Origin: Macrotis lagotis
Lineage: Eukaryota > Chordata > Mammalia > Peramelemorphia > Peramelidae
Assembly (NCBI RefSeq): GCF_037893015.1
Contig: NC_133658.1
Location: 16,479,249 to 16,543,248, forward strand
DNA length: 64,000 bases
Direction of reading: 5' to 3'
A program made the position numbers and the translations under genes. Positions within the stretch are counted from its first letter, which is position 1. Each line of letters starts with the position of its first letter. Under the pieces are notes generated by a model. The model was not told the DNA's origin. It saw only the letters and a list, made by a program, of their open reading frames with translations, and did no database searches. This document shows positions 31,187-41,365 of this stretch, one piece after another.

Positions 31187-31354
31187 ATCCCTTTACAAAG
31201 TTGTACTTCTTAACTTTGCCTGCCAAATAGGATGGATGCTTCTCCTCCAGGCTCCTTAGGTTTGCTGTTCAAGCTCTCTGTCAGTAGCAGGTCCATCAGC
31301 ATCTGGGATACAGAATCAGCATGGGGAATGTGTAATCAAAAAACTCTAGGAGAA

Positions 31355-31805
31355 GCAGTGTTTAGACAATGGGCAAAAGTCTTGTCTTTGAAGTCAGAGG
31401 ATCTGTGTTTGAATTTATTTGTATTACTTTGGTCAAGTCACTTCCTTTCCTCAGCTTTAGTGCCTTCCTTAGTTTCATTCAGGGTTTAGAGCAGATGATC
31501 CTAAGGTGCCTTCCTACTTTCAGCCTTGGACCTTCTGATCCCAGTCTGGTTGGTTCCCACATGGAATACCCTCTCCTCCTCTTTGGGTTTTATTTTTCTT
31601 TATCTATGAAGAAAGTGGTTGGACTCCAAGGTCTTAAGATCCATTCCACCTCAAAAATGATGGTCCTCTTATCCAGTCTCTACTACCTTTGTGACCTTGG
31701 ACATGTCACATCAACCACTCTGGGCCTTCGTTTTTCTCATCTATCAGTTGAATGTGTGAGATGAAATGATATCCAAGATATCCATCCCTTCTAAGCTATG
31801 ATCAA
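31355..31805 (+). repeat. Two MIR-like SINEs, sense
   Basis: 31355-31545: TTGAAGTCAGAGGATCTGTG, GTCAAGTCACTTCC, TTCCTACTTTCAGCC. 31605-31805: GTGACCTTGGACATGTCACA, CGTTTTTCTCATCTATCAG, ATATCCATCCCTTCTAAGC. Both show the MIR order. Confidence 0.5.
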
Positions 31806-32122
31806 AGACCCGTATAGAAATATCAAAGACCTATATTTTAACCATTTTTTTAAATTACCAAAACTCCCTGGAAATACAACCTGAAAGTAGGAGTTTTCCG
31901 TTCCATGTGGGGTCCATCCTGTTTTATATTATAGAAGAAAAGTCACTTTCAGAGTATAAGAAAGCCTTTTCTAATGAATGCAGATTAATCTGCCTCCTTG
32001 AAAAGAATGGCAAGTTATTTTATTAGCTTTAGTGGCTATTTAACCTAAACACTCCCAGGTCTTCCTTCAGCAAGCATTAGCGCTGAGGTTTGTGAAAGGT
32101 CTCGTCAAACATTGCAGCTAAA

Positions 32123-32124
<2 letters not shown>
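31806..32124. other. Intronic, nothing recognised
   Basis: Single-copy-looking intronic sequence without motif or repeat that I can name. Confidence 0.35.
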
Positions 32125-32212
<88 letters not shown>

Positions 32213-32247
32213 AGGAGAGGGAGAGGGAGAGGGAGAGGGAGAGAGAG
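32125..32247. repeat. Compound (TG)n(GA)n(GGGAGA)n microsatellite
   Basis: (TG)15 at 32125-32154, then (GA)n to about 32215, then GAGAGG units to 32247. The purine part can form mirror-symmetric structures. Confidence 0.98.
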
Positions 32248-32299
32248 TTCATTTTGCTTTGGGAGTAATCATCAAGCTTGCTCTGGACAATTGCCGTTG

Positions 32300-33060
32300 C
32301 TAGGATGTGATTATACTAACAAGTATTCTGTTGGAAAAAATAATCTGATTATGCTTCATAACTATGCACTCATTTTCTGGATTCAAAATGAAAGGGAAGT
32401 ACAGTGAACTGTTAACAGAAAAAAAAAATCAATGGAAGCTCCAACCCATTTGAGCTTTAAAGAAAACACCATAAGTATATTTCCCAATGAGTAAATACTT
32501 CATTCTTCACTGTGACAACGTGTGTGTGTGTTATAGCAAGCATCACTACCGTCCAGACTCTTGACAGGATGGTTGATTTCTTTCTATCTGGGAGCTCCAG
32601 CTGAAACAGGGTGAAAAGCATCCGCTGGTTTACAAGTCCAATTTCTGCAGATGCTAAATTAACTCTTGTCAAAAGCAATCGGATCATGGCTAGCATCAGC
32701 GAGCTGATCCACTCGGAGCAGTTCACAAATGCGAGGGCGAGGGAGGGAACCTTTCGACAAGATCCCAAAATGGTGGCTTGTTATTTTTAGTCTGCAGATT
32801 CAAATACTGAAGAGTCCTACCCGTTGTGGAGAGAGACTCAGACAAGAAACTTGGAAAGTGGTCATGAGAAATGGTTCAAGTTAATGGTTCCAGTCCTTTG
32901 GGGTCAAATTTCGATGGTATGCACTTAGTGGAGCTTCAGTTTTGATTTATTGGTTTGGGTTGTTATTTTTTTTCCTCCTGTACAACCCTTAGAACACTGT
33001 AGTGGCCTGCTGTGATAAGTGCTTGAGCATAATTCAGGATTAAAGAATGCTGGAGAATGC
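32300..33060. promoter_or_regulatory. Non-repetitive intronic block, candidate enhancer
   Basis: About 750 bp in which I see no repeat, 1.1-1.9 kb past exon 1. The part around 32620-32780 is of mixed composition with several CpGs, unlike the surrounding AT-rich DNA. An open frame at 32457-32768 (minus, 103 codons) has no recognisable domain. Candidate conserved intronic element, not a gene. Confidence 0.3.
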
Positions 33061-33079
33061 CAAGAGGACCCTCTCGTCA

Positions 33080-33230
33080 CTAAAAAACCTTGGTTTGACC
33101 TTGGTCAAACCGTGGCATCTCTACTATTTTATTTTCCTCAAGTGTAAAATGAGGCATCTCGAAGGTCTCCCCCATCTTAACCCCGATTTTCCAGGTTCTA
33201 TTTTAGGTTCTAGATTCTAAAGTATTTCAA
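33080..33230 (+). repeat. MIR-like SINE remnant
   Basis: TTTGACCTTGGTCAAACC, TTTTATTTTCCTCAAGTGTAAA, ATGAGGCATCTCGAAGGTC and CCCCATCTTAACCC in MIR-like order. Confidence 0.4.
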
Positions 33231-33244
33231 GTTATGTCATCTAA

Positions 33245-33865
33245 GGTCTAAATGTCATTGCTTTCAGTTTCAAGTCTCTGGCCCTAAGGAGTCTTATATC
33301 TTTGGGAAATGCTCAGTGTATTATCTGCTGCTTTTCCATTTGGCATCCTCGGATTCTGTGATATGTTTCCTTGAAGAATCCTTCTCTCCCTCGTTCTACC
33401 AACTGACCAGTGGGATTTAATGGGCAGCTTTCCTTCTCACCAACAAGAGATTCTTCTCCTAGAATTTTAGTAACTGTTTCAACAAGGGAAAGGCCCCCTA
33501 ATACACCTATTTTCTCATCCACTCCTACTTCCAACCTAAAAAAATAATCAGCTTAAGACTGGATGCCATTGCTTTCAGCTTCAAGTCTCTGGCCCTAAGA
33601 ATTCTTACGTCTTTTGGAATTGAGTTTATTGTCTCTTTCTTTTCCATTTGTATTTCTGTGGTTCTAAGGTTATTTTGAAAGAATTCTTTACTCCCTTGCT
33701 CTACCAACTGACCAGTGTAACCTGATAGCACACCTGGTCACCAGCAGGACAGTCCTTGTCTAGGAGACTTGGAATCTATTTCAACAGTGGAAGGACCTCA
33801 CAACGTGAAAGGACCTCACAACCCTCCGATCCTCTCATCTATTTCCACATCCAAAAAGATCTCTT
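33245..33865. repeat. ~311-bp tandem duplication
   Basis: Copy 1 (about 33245-33555) and copy 2 (about 33556-33865) align along their length. ATTGCTTTCAG then TTCAAGTCTCTGGCCCTAAG occurs at 33257 and 33568. CTACCAACTGACCAGTG and TGTTTCAACA/TATTTCAACA recur at the same offset. Identity is roughly 75-80% by eye. Copy 2 also has a short internal repeat of GAAAGGACCTCACAAC (33787-33820). The family is not recognised. Confidence 0.87.
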
Positions 33866-33924
33866 AAAGGAAAAAGGAAGTATAGAGAATTAGTGATGAA
33901 GTGTTGTGATGATATGATAGCTAG

Positions 33925-34140
33925 GATGTATAAAGTTTACAAAGTATTTTACAAATATTGCCTCATTTTCTCCTTGCAACAACCCTAGAAGGTGCAATTA
34001 TAACACTCATTTTACAGATGTAGAAAGTGAGGGAGATAGAAGATAAGTAACTCACCCAAAATCAAACACAAGTGTCTGAGGCTAGCTTTGAACTTATATC
34101 TCCTGACTCCAGGTCCCAAATTCTATCCATCTGTGGTCAC
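33925..34140 (-). repeat. MIR, antisense, near full length
   Basis: GTTTACAAAGTATTTTACAA, TCCTTGCAACAACCCTAGAA, CTCATTTTACAGATGTAG, CACAAGTGTCTGAGGCTAGC and TTGAACTTATATCTCCTGAC give a clear antisense MIR. Confidence 0.78.
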
Positions 34141-34454
34141 TATAAATGTACCTCAATATATTCTGGAACTGGGATGAGTTGGGCAGTTCCTTGGAGAAGG
34201 CTTGGTAAAATGTGAATATCCAGTGTAATGAACCTTACCCATATCTAATTGCAGGAGGCTGGTGGACAAATGTGTGCCCCAGCCTGGATACATCTAGAAC
34301 CTCCCTGAATGGACTCAGATGGTCACAATTTTGAAGCAATCCAAGCAGAGAATGTCATATCAGAGTAGAGAAGAAAAGAGAAGGCCCTCAAAGAGGAGGT
34401 TTCTGGGGTGTGCAGTGGGATAGGGAGGACACAGAGCTTAGAGTCAACTATGCA
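34141..34454. other. Intronic, unassigned
   Basis: Purine-leaning sequence, possibly an eroded L2 extension (CAAAGAGGAGGTTTCTGGGG); not assignable with confidence. Confidence 0.3.
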
Positions 34455-35265
34455 GGCAAACAGGAAGCACCTTGCTAAACTCTAGAAATACAAGAAAAAT
34501 AAAAAACAGGCACACTTCTCAAGGAACTAAAAATCTACTGAAGGAGACCTCATTTAAATTGCCTCATTTAAATTAAATTAAGAAGCTAAGAGACAGGTGT
34601 AAGGAGGGAGAGCATTCTAGGTAGTGTAGGTGAATGGTAGTATGGGTAAAGGCAAGGAAAATAGAAACAGAAGGTCAAAACTCATTATCTACTGGAAGCC
34701 TTCCTTCATCCACTTAGTTACTGTCCTTCCCACTTCAGTCAGTCAGTCAGTAAACATATATTAAACTCTTATTGTGTGTCAGACACTATCCAAAATGAGA
34801 CACAAAAAAAAATGTAAAACCCAATTCTTGCCCCAGGAAGCTCATGGTCTAATGGAGGAAAGAGCATTGACAATGATGTACAAATATTCAGGATTAATTT
34901 GAAATAATCAGTAGAAGGAAGGCATGAGAATTGGGGGGGGGGGGGGTGAGGAAAGGCTTCCTGTAGAAGGTGGGACTTGAAGGAAGCCAGAGGAGAGATG
35001 GAGAAGGCACCAGATTTTGAAGGTCTTGAAATACCAAATGAAGGATTTTATATTTGAGCTTGGAGGGTAAAAGGGAACCATTGAAGCTTGTTGAGCAGTG
35101 GAGTTACAGTCAGATCTGTGTTTTGGAGAATTATTTTGCATCTAAAATGGAAGATAGATTGGAGAGAGGACAGATGAGGCAAGGAAATCAATAGAAGATG
35201 TTCATTACGATAGTCCAGGGGAGAAAATGGGATGGGAATTCTACTTCCGTAAATTATTTACTATG
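34455..35265 (-). repeat. L2 LINE, antisense
   Basis: Two L2 3' ends. 34455-34680 is heavily diverged (CTTCTCAAGGAACTAAAAAT, GGGAGAGCATTCTAGG). 34735-35265 is better preserved (CAGTAAACATATATTAAACTC, CAGGAAGCTCATGGTC, GTAGAAGGTGGGACTTGAAG, GAAGGTCTTGAAATACC, CATTGAAGCTTGTTGAGCAG, CGATAGTCCAGG). The second contains the left inverted-repeat arm. Confidence 0.65.
34690..35003 (+). repeat. Left arm of a large inverted repeat
   Basis: Reverse complement of 35808-36120 at about 95% identity over the ~205-bp core (34736-34946), with matching flanks either side. Shared features include CAATTCTTGCCCCAGGAAGC, GAGGAAAGAGCATTGACAAT and a homopolymer (G14 at 34933-34946 against C12 at 35883-35894). Confidence 0.93.
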
Positions 35266-35284
35266 AGTCTGGAGCCAAGTCACT

Positions 35285-35425
35285 TTTTGTTTGTCCTTCA
35301 TTCTCAAAGAGGACCGATGACATCAGGAAGGCGATATCTTGACTTGCAAGTGAATTGGATGTAAGTGATGAAGGATTGTGAAAAGTCACCAGTCTCCCTC
35401 TCTTCTCCATGTAGTTAAAAAAAAC
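35285..35425 (-). mobile_element. SINE-L fragment, antisense
   Basis: TTTGTCCTTCATTCTCAAAG, GACGATGACATCAGG-like, TGCAAGTGAATTGGATGTAAG and CACCAGTCTCCCTCTC. The remainder is missing. It lies in the spacer of the inverted repeat. Confidence 0.62.
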
Positions 35426-35474
35426 CATTAGCACAATATAGAGCAGGATAATGAGAGATGGCCCCAGATGCAAT

Positions 35475-35590
35475 CAAGTCATTTAATCAATCAACCTACT
35501 ATGGACTAAGCACACCAGGTATAGTAACAAAAGTTCCTACTTTCAGGGAGTTTCCATTCTATCAGAGGATAAATATATGTGTATTTGTGT
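35475..35590 (-). repeat. L2 fragment, antisense
   Basis: ATCAATCAACCTACTATGGAC, CTTTCAGGGAGTTTCCATTC and ATCAGAGGATAAATATATG resemble the antisense L2 3' end. Confidence 0.42.
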
Positions 35591-35632
35591 GTTTGTATGT
35601 ACATTTAAATACATATGCATTTATATGTAGCT

Positions 35633-35637
<5 letters not shown>

Positions 35638-35692
<55 letters not shown>
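35638..35692. repeat. (AT)27 microsatellite
   Basis: Uninterrupted 55-bp alternating AT, cruciform-prone, within the spacer of the inverted repeat. Confidence 0.99.
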
Positions 35693-35694
<2 letters not shown>

Positions 35695-35807
35695 ATGCAT
35701 GGAAATGGACATTCATGTGTGCATAAAGTATATTAACTTATAAATGTATGAATATGTATCCATAGATCACATACAACATAGATCCTGGTTGACTCCTGTC
35801 CCATGTT

Positions 35808-36120
35808 CTCACTTCTCATCTCCATCTCCTGGCTCTTCTGGCTTCCTTCAAGTCCCACCTTCTACAGGAAGCCTTTCCTCAACCCCCCCCCCCCAATTCT
35901 CATGCCTTCCTTCTACCGATTATTTCAAATTAATACCAAATATTTGTACATCATTGTCAATGTTCTTTCCTCCATTAGACCATGAGCTTCCTGGGGCAAG
36001 AATTGGGTTTTGCATTTTTTGTGTCTCATTTCGGATAGTGTCAGGCACACAATAAGAGTTTAATATATGTTTACTGACTGACTGACTGTGGGAAGGACAG
36101 TAACTAAGAGGAAGGCAGAA
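35808..36120 (-). repeat. Right arm of the inverted repeat (L2 3' end, sense)
   Basis: CTTCAAGTCCCACCTTCTAC, AGGAAGCCTTTCCTC, CTCATGCCTTCCTTCTACC, CCATTAGACCATGAGCTTCC and the L2 tail ACTGACTGACTG. Its reverse complement matches 34690-35003, including many bases that depart from the L2 pattern. Confidence 0.92.
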
Positions 36121-36250
36121 GGCTTCCTGTAGGTATTGGGTTTTGTTCTTCACCTTAAAGGAGACAAGAGAGTCAAGAATGTGTTCTGGGGATGTGAGGA
36201 TTGAGAATGCAAAGGAATGGAGAGAGGCAACCAGTGCCACCTATGAGGGA
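36121..36250 (-). repeat. L2 fragment, antisense
   Basis: TTCACCTTAAAGGAGACAAG, GAATGTGTTCTGGGGATG and GGAATGGAGAGAGGCAACC suggest another antisense L2 portion beside the right arm. Confidence 0.38.
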
Positions 36251-36257
36251 ATAGATT

Positions 36258-36533
36258 TTGTCCGTCAGTCATTTTTCAGTCCTGTCCAACTCTTCGTGAC
36301 TTCATGACTTGGGCTTTTCTTGGCACCGATACTGGAGATTCTGTTTACCATTTTCTTCCCCAGTCCATTTTACAGATAAGAAAACTGAGGAAAACAGGAT
36401 TAAGTAACTTATTAAGTAATTAAGTAATTAAGAACCACAGAGCTAGTAAGTGTCTGGGGCCAGATTTGAACTCAGGAAAGTGACTTTTCCTGACTCCAGA
36501 CCATTTCTATTTACTTTTCTGCCTAACTGCTCC
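36258..36533 (-). mobile_element. SINE-R, antisense
   Basis: RTE-like tail (CAGTCATTTTTCAGTCCTGT, CCAACTCTTCGTGACTTCAT, CTTTTCTTGGCACCGATACTG), CATTTTACAGATAAGAAAAC, and a tRNA-like 3' side (CCAGATTTGAACTCAGG, TGCCTAACTGCTCCC). An internal AAGTAATT repeat lies at 36404-36430. Confidence 0.72.
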
Positions 36534-36539
36534 CATGAG

Positions 36540-37230
36540 AAACAATAAGATCATTTTAGCTAAATTATAGTGTACATAACAAGGGAATAATGTGTCAAAA
36601 ATGCTGGAAACATTAGATGGAGACAGACGACAGACTGCACACGGCTCAGAACGTTAGACACAGACAGGTCTTTAGATTTGATCCTGGAAGTGTCTGAGAG
36701 TCTCTTGAATATATTGAGGAGAGGCATAGTCTAACCTGTGCTTTGGAAAAAACCTTGCTAGGTAAGTTGAGGAATGATTATTGTAAGGAAACACTTGAAG
36801 CTGGAGGCCAATTAGAAGACTATTGAAATAGTCCAGGCAAGAGGTGATGAGAACTCAAGTTAGAAAGGTGACTGTGTGAGTGGAAAGAAGGAAAGAGATA
36901 GTAGAGATGATGCTGAGACTGGATTAAGGAGGGAGGAAGAATGAGTTTAAAATCTTGAACTGAGGGTCAGCTAGGTGGCATGGTAGATAGAATACCAGTC
37001 ATGGAGTCAGGAGGATTTGAGTTCAAATTTGACCTCACTTAATAGTCGCTTCACTGTGTGACCTAGTGCAAGTCTCTTAACCCCATTGCCTTGTAAAAAC
37101 AAAAACAAAAACAAAATACCTGGATGACTGAAAGGAGAGTGATTCATGAGACAGAAATCACAAAGTGTAAATAGGGGAGAGGTCAGGGGTCAAGATAGTG
37201 ATTGAATTCCAAGAGAGAAAGGGGTGGAAC
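36540..37230 (-). repeat. L2, antisense, interrupted by SINE-S
   Basis: CAGGTCTTTAGATTTGATCC, AACCTGTGCTTTGGAAAAAAC, CTGGAGGCCAATTAGAAGAC, TGAAATAGTCCAGGCAAGAGG and ATGATGCTGAGACTGGATT match antisense L2. Sequence resumes after the SINE with TGGATGACTGAAAGG. Confidence 0.58.
36964..37117 (+). mobile_element. SINE-S
   Basis: GGGTCAGCTAGGTGGCATGG head, TTGAGTTCAAATTTGACC, TCTCTTAACCCCATTGCC, and an A-rich tail with CAAAAA repeats. Confidence 0.78.
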
Positions 37231-37989
37231 TCAACTCTTGGGAGAATAAAGAAAGACAATACTATAGTATTGGCCCAAGATGACAATGGCCATGGTGAAA
37301 CTGAAGCCTCTTGTGTCCTATTTGGGAGAAACCTAAAAGAAGTTTTGAGTGATGCCCCATCAAAGTCAGTGTGACAAAATCATGGAGTCCAGACAGATAG
37401 AGTTGTAATTCTTCAAACATTGATTTACCACATCACCAAAAGCAATTCACAGGATCAGACATCTAGAGTCGAAATTTCCCTTAGAGGTTAAGTTTTATCC
37501 CACCCCATTTAACTACTAAGGAAACTGAGTCTCAAAGGGGTTAAATGACTCTCCAGATAGAGTCTGAAGCAGGTACAATGCTGACAATAATTACTTTGAA
37601 GGAGATGAATCTTTTATCCTCACTGAGCTTCAGCTTCATTTCTAAAATGTGGATAATAATCCTTTTCTCCTCCTCCAATCCCTCCAGCAATATTGCATTT
37701 GTCCATAAACTATCTGGAGCTCACTTTTCCTTTACAAGTGACATCAGAGTCAAGTTATAAACCACAACAGAAAAATGCCCATCTCAGAGAGTTTCTGTTT
37801 TTATCCCAAACAGGGACCATTTACTCCATGTCAGTCTCGTGTCTGTTTTCTAAGAAAACAAAAACAAAAACAAAAAGTCCTAGATCCATCTTAAAAGAAT
37901 AAAAATTTGCTAACCTTGAGGATATTCCAAAAATACCAACCCTGGTCTCTTAATTTCAAGAATTTAAATGACCGTCTCATGAAAGAGGG
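37231..37989. other. Intronic, mostly unassigned with MIR-like fragments
   Basis: 37450-37560 looks like antisense MIR (ACTACTAAGGAAACTGAGTC, GGGGTTAAATGACTC). 37620-37690 looks like a sense MIR 3' part. The rest is unassigned; (AACAAA)n lies at 37856-37876. Confidence 0.35.
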
Positions 37990-38880
37990 ACCAATCTCAT
38001 TGTATTTCATCCCAGAAAGCAGTCATGAAGCAAAAATTGGCAACATTGGAGAGAAGTCAATTTAAACTCTATGTTGGAATGTGGGGGGAAGACAGTATTA
38101 AAGATATCCAATGGGGGAATGAGATACAGAGAAGAGATGTCCCCCTTCAAGAAAGAGTTGGATGATCACTAGTCTGAGATTGGTGGACACATTATATTCA
38201 AGCTTGAGTTAGACAAGATGCTGAGATCCCTTTGAACTCTGACACTTTTTCGGCAGAGATTGTTGGAGAAGTGATTTGTTTTGATATTGGCTGTAACCAC
38301 AGTTCTAAAAGAAGTGTTTCACTTATTCATTTATTCACTCACCCATCCATCATCCATTTGTTCAACCATCCAATGAGTGGAGATTATTTTAGTTTTTCTT
38401 TTTGAATTTCAAGTGTCTAATTCAACATATGGAAATTCATTCATTCATTCATTCCTACTGGGTGCCAAATTAAGCACTGTGGCTAAAAAAAGTTGCAAAA
38501 GATGGTCTCTGCTCTCAAGGAGCTTGTAACCTAGTGACCGTTAAATTATAATCTATTAATAGTGGTCATGAACTATTTGGAAGACTGTCCCATGGAAGAT
38601 ATATTAAATAGATTGTTTAATCCCAGGGGAGAGGTCCAGGAGCAGTCATTTGAAGTTTCCAATACATTCATTGAGGTTGGATTTCAGGGGGAAAAAAATC
38701 CCTGAAGCTGCTCCACAGTTGAATGGGCTGCATGGAAGTATTGGGTTTCGCCACCACTGGAGGTCTTCAATGGGTTCATAACCTGGACCCTTTGTTGGAG
38801 ATCTTGTAAAGGCAATTCCTGGTCAGTTCTAGGTTGGATGAAATGACTCCTGGAAGACTCTTCCAAGAATCTGTGATTTT
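37990..38880 (+). repeat. CR1/L3-like LINE relics with an intervening L2 end
   Basis: 38130-38255 (CCCTTCAAGAAAGAGTTGGA, TGAGTTAGACAAGATGCTGA, CCCTTTGAACTCTGACAC) and 38640-38880 (GAATGGGCTGCATGGAAGTA, CCACTGGAGGTCTTCAATGG, GGTTGGATGAAATGACTCC) resemble the 3' end of CR1/L3-type elements. 38430-38560 is an antisense L2 end (ATTCATTCATTC, CTCAAGGAGCTTGTAACCTAG). Confidence 0.35.
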
Positions 38881-39450
38881 CTAACTGGCTGACCTTTCAG
38901 GCAGCAGTATGCTACTCTGATATTTCCTGATTCCTGATTCCTGATTCAGGAAAAACTTTGGTCTGGATGCTCCCAGGCAAAGCCAAGAGGGTTCACAGAA
39001 GGTCCCATTGGTTGTCACCCTCCTGGAATGCTGGTGGAGCCTCAGCCCATGCCCAAAAAGGACTGGAGAAGGGGGGGGTCATGTTCTGCCTGCCTAGAGC
39101 TGATTGCCAGGACATTTGGTTTTGTTCAGAAACCTGCTAGTTTAGATGGGGACCAAGGAGCTTTGAACCTTATAAGGAGAATCTTCTTTGAGAACTTTGC
39201 CCCTCCCCCCAGACTGCAATCCCATTGTTTTTCACAGGCTTCCTTTGCCTTTCAATATTCCATAGCACCTGGCTCTATGTTCCTTAGGCCATAGGCTGAA
39301 ATGGCAAAGGGAAAAACCAATTTGAAAGCAGCTGGTGTCCATTTAGATGTTTCTAGGGAAATAGTTCCAAAGAGGGCTGGTTTCCCAGAACAGTTAAAGC
39401 CTGAATCTCAGCCCCCTCACCTCCATCCCCTCATCTAGGACTTCCTAGAA
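38881..39450. other. Intronic, nothing recognised
   Basis: TTCCTGATTCCTGATTCCTGATTC at 38925-38948 is a short tandem of CTGATTC. Open frames of 60-88 codons lack support. Confidence 0.4.
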
Positions 39451-39738
39451 GGGACAGCTAGGTGACACAATGGATTGAACACCAGCCCTGGAATCAGAAA
39501 GACCTGAGTTCAAATCAAACCAATTAACCCTGATTGCCTCACTTCCAGGGCCATCTCCAGTCATTCCAATTCCTATCTGGCCACTGGACCCAGAGGGCTC
39601 TGGAGGAGAAAGTGAGGCTGGGGACTTAGTACAACTCCCCCCCCTCACTCAGATCCAATTCATGCGCATGTCACGAGCATCACCTCCCTGGTGTCATGGT
39701 CTTCTTTGAGAACAAAGAACAAACAACAAACAGAAGGA
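39451..39738 (+). mobile_element. SINE-L, sense
   Basis: GGGACAGCTAGGTGACACAA head, TGAGTTCAAATC, CCATCTCCAGTCATTCC, CTGGCCACTGGACCCAGAGG, CATCACCTCCCTGGTGTCAT and the terminal AAGAACAAACAACAAAC. A short deletion follows the B box. Confidence 0.84.
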
Positions 39739-40220
39739 ATCAACAGAAACAGCAGAAATGTTCCACGGAACACAAATGGCTAACAAGAGAATCCAAAGAT
39801 GTCCCAGAGGATTTGAATCTCTCTTTTTCTATCTTAGTTCTCCCAACTATAAATAAAGATAAAGAGGGAAGAGGCCATCTATGCTTTCCCAGAACTAACT
39901 TTATTTGTCCAATGATAGTAGAAACTGGAGGGAAATGGTCAGTGTCTGAGGACCCGGTCCCAGTCCTGGTGGGTCAGATGCCTGCAGCCCCCTGCTATTT
40001 CTTCAAATGGATGAAAAATGTAGATATCCCCAGCTGAAGTCAGGGAACAGACTGTCCTTGATTGAGAGGCTTCCCTGAAGTTGGATTCAACTGCCTTTGA
40101 ATTATCCTCCCCTCCCTGGGTAAATTTCCTAGAGCTCAGGATGGGCCCCAGGCGAAGGACTGAAGCAGACTGGCTGCTTTCCTGTAATCCCGACCTCCCA
40201 TCTTTTTTAATAATGATTGG
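39739..40220. other. Intronic, nothing recognised
   Basis: Mixed-composition sequence. Overlapping open frames on both strands (113 codons plus at 39696, 98 minus at 39939) show no domain. Confidence 0.35.
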
Positions 40221-40224
40221 CATT

Positions 40225-40705
40225 TGTAGGGTCATAGATCTAGAGATGAAAAGGACCGAAATACCATTTTGTCCAACTTTCTCATTTTTTCACAGAAGGA
40301 AACTGAGGTTCAGGGAGGTTCATTGATTTTTTTCAAGGCCAAATAGGGAGGAAATGACTGAGGGAAAATTGACATCTAGTCCTGAGTTTGAATCCAGCCA
40401 TTTTGCTTCTCTGGCATATTTTGTCCTATACGCAGCAGGCAGTGATGATGATTGATGTTTGTTCTTGCTTATCAAAGAAAACCATGGCATCAGGGAAGTG
40501 ATGTCAGTACAATGGATAGACAACTGGGCCTGAAGTTAGGAAGGCCTGAGTTCAAATTCATCCTCAGATGCAAACAAGCCACTCTACCACTGACTGGCTC
40601 AGTTTCCTCAACTGTAATAAAGGAATAAGAACACCTGCCTCAAAGTGAGAATTCAGAAGACAATATTTCTAAGAAGGACTTAATATATGGGCCCTCTCAA
40701 GAGTT
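40225..40705. repeat. MIR-like (antisense), SINE-L fragment, tRNA-headed SINE
   Basis: 40225-40435: GGGTCATAGATCTAGAGATG, CAGAAGGAAACTGAGGTTC, TTTGAATCCAGCC (antisense MIR). 40448-40505: antisense SINE-L tail (TGTTTGTTCTTGCTTATC, CATGGCATCAGGGAAGTGAT). 40506-40700: sense tRNA-headed piece (GGCCTGAGTTCAAATTCATC, CAGTTTCCTCAACTG). Confidence 0.45.
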
Positions 40706-40929
40706 CTATGAATTCTTGGTGCTTTCCTCTATGAAATGATCTCTCGCTGTTGGACTGGATGACTCCTAAATCCCCTCCACCCTAAATAGTAATCTCATGA
40801 TTTGAGATTTCTGCTGAGATCTTTCAAACTCCAAGTATAAAGCTTTAAACACTAGACTGGTGAATCACCTTGGTTCTATTCAAATCCTGACCACAGTCTG
40901 CCATACATGCACACACATGCACACATATA
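40706..40929. other. Intronic, unassigned
   Basis: It includes TGTTGGACTGGATGACTCC (CR1/L3-like 3' phrase) and otherwise nothing recognisable. Confidence 0.3.
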
Positions 40930-41365
40930 CATATCCATACATCTACATAGTATTTAATATATATAATATACATATATTTTATTTAATATGCATGTTATAT
41001 AATATATATATTATTTAATATACATGATATATAATATAAACATGTTATTTAATATATAATATATAATACACATATATTATTTACTATATAAGATATATAA
41101 TGCACACATATATCATTTAATATATTATATGTAATATACACACATATTATTTAATATATGATCTATAATATACATATATTATTTAACATACATCATATAT
41201 AATATACCTATATATTATTTTACATATATGATATATGTATATTATTTAATGTATGTTATGTGGTATACATATATTATTTCATATATATTCTATAATACAC
41301 ACATATATTATTTAATAACTATGATATATATGTATATATTTGATATGTGATATATAATCTACATA
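40930..41365. repeat. AT-rich minisatellite, ~33-bp period, ~12 units
   Basis: TATTTAAT-like cores recur near 40951, 40980, 41012, 41046, 41079, 41113, 41148, 41180, 41217, 41243, 41276 and 41309 (26-37 bp apart). They are separated by ATATAATA, CACATA and similar runs. The units are degenerate. Confidence 0.85.

Noticed and set aside
32112..32303. Glu/Arg-rich open frame
   Set aside because: It is a translation of the (TG)n(GA)n microsatellite.
35744..36055. Pro-rich frame shared with a minus-strand frame at 34908-35141
   Set aside because: The two similar peptides arise because the arms of the L2-derived inverted repeat encode the same sequence; neither is a gene.
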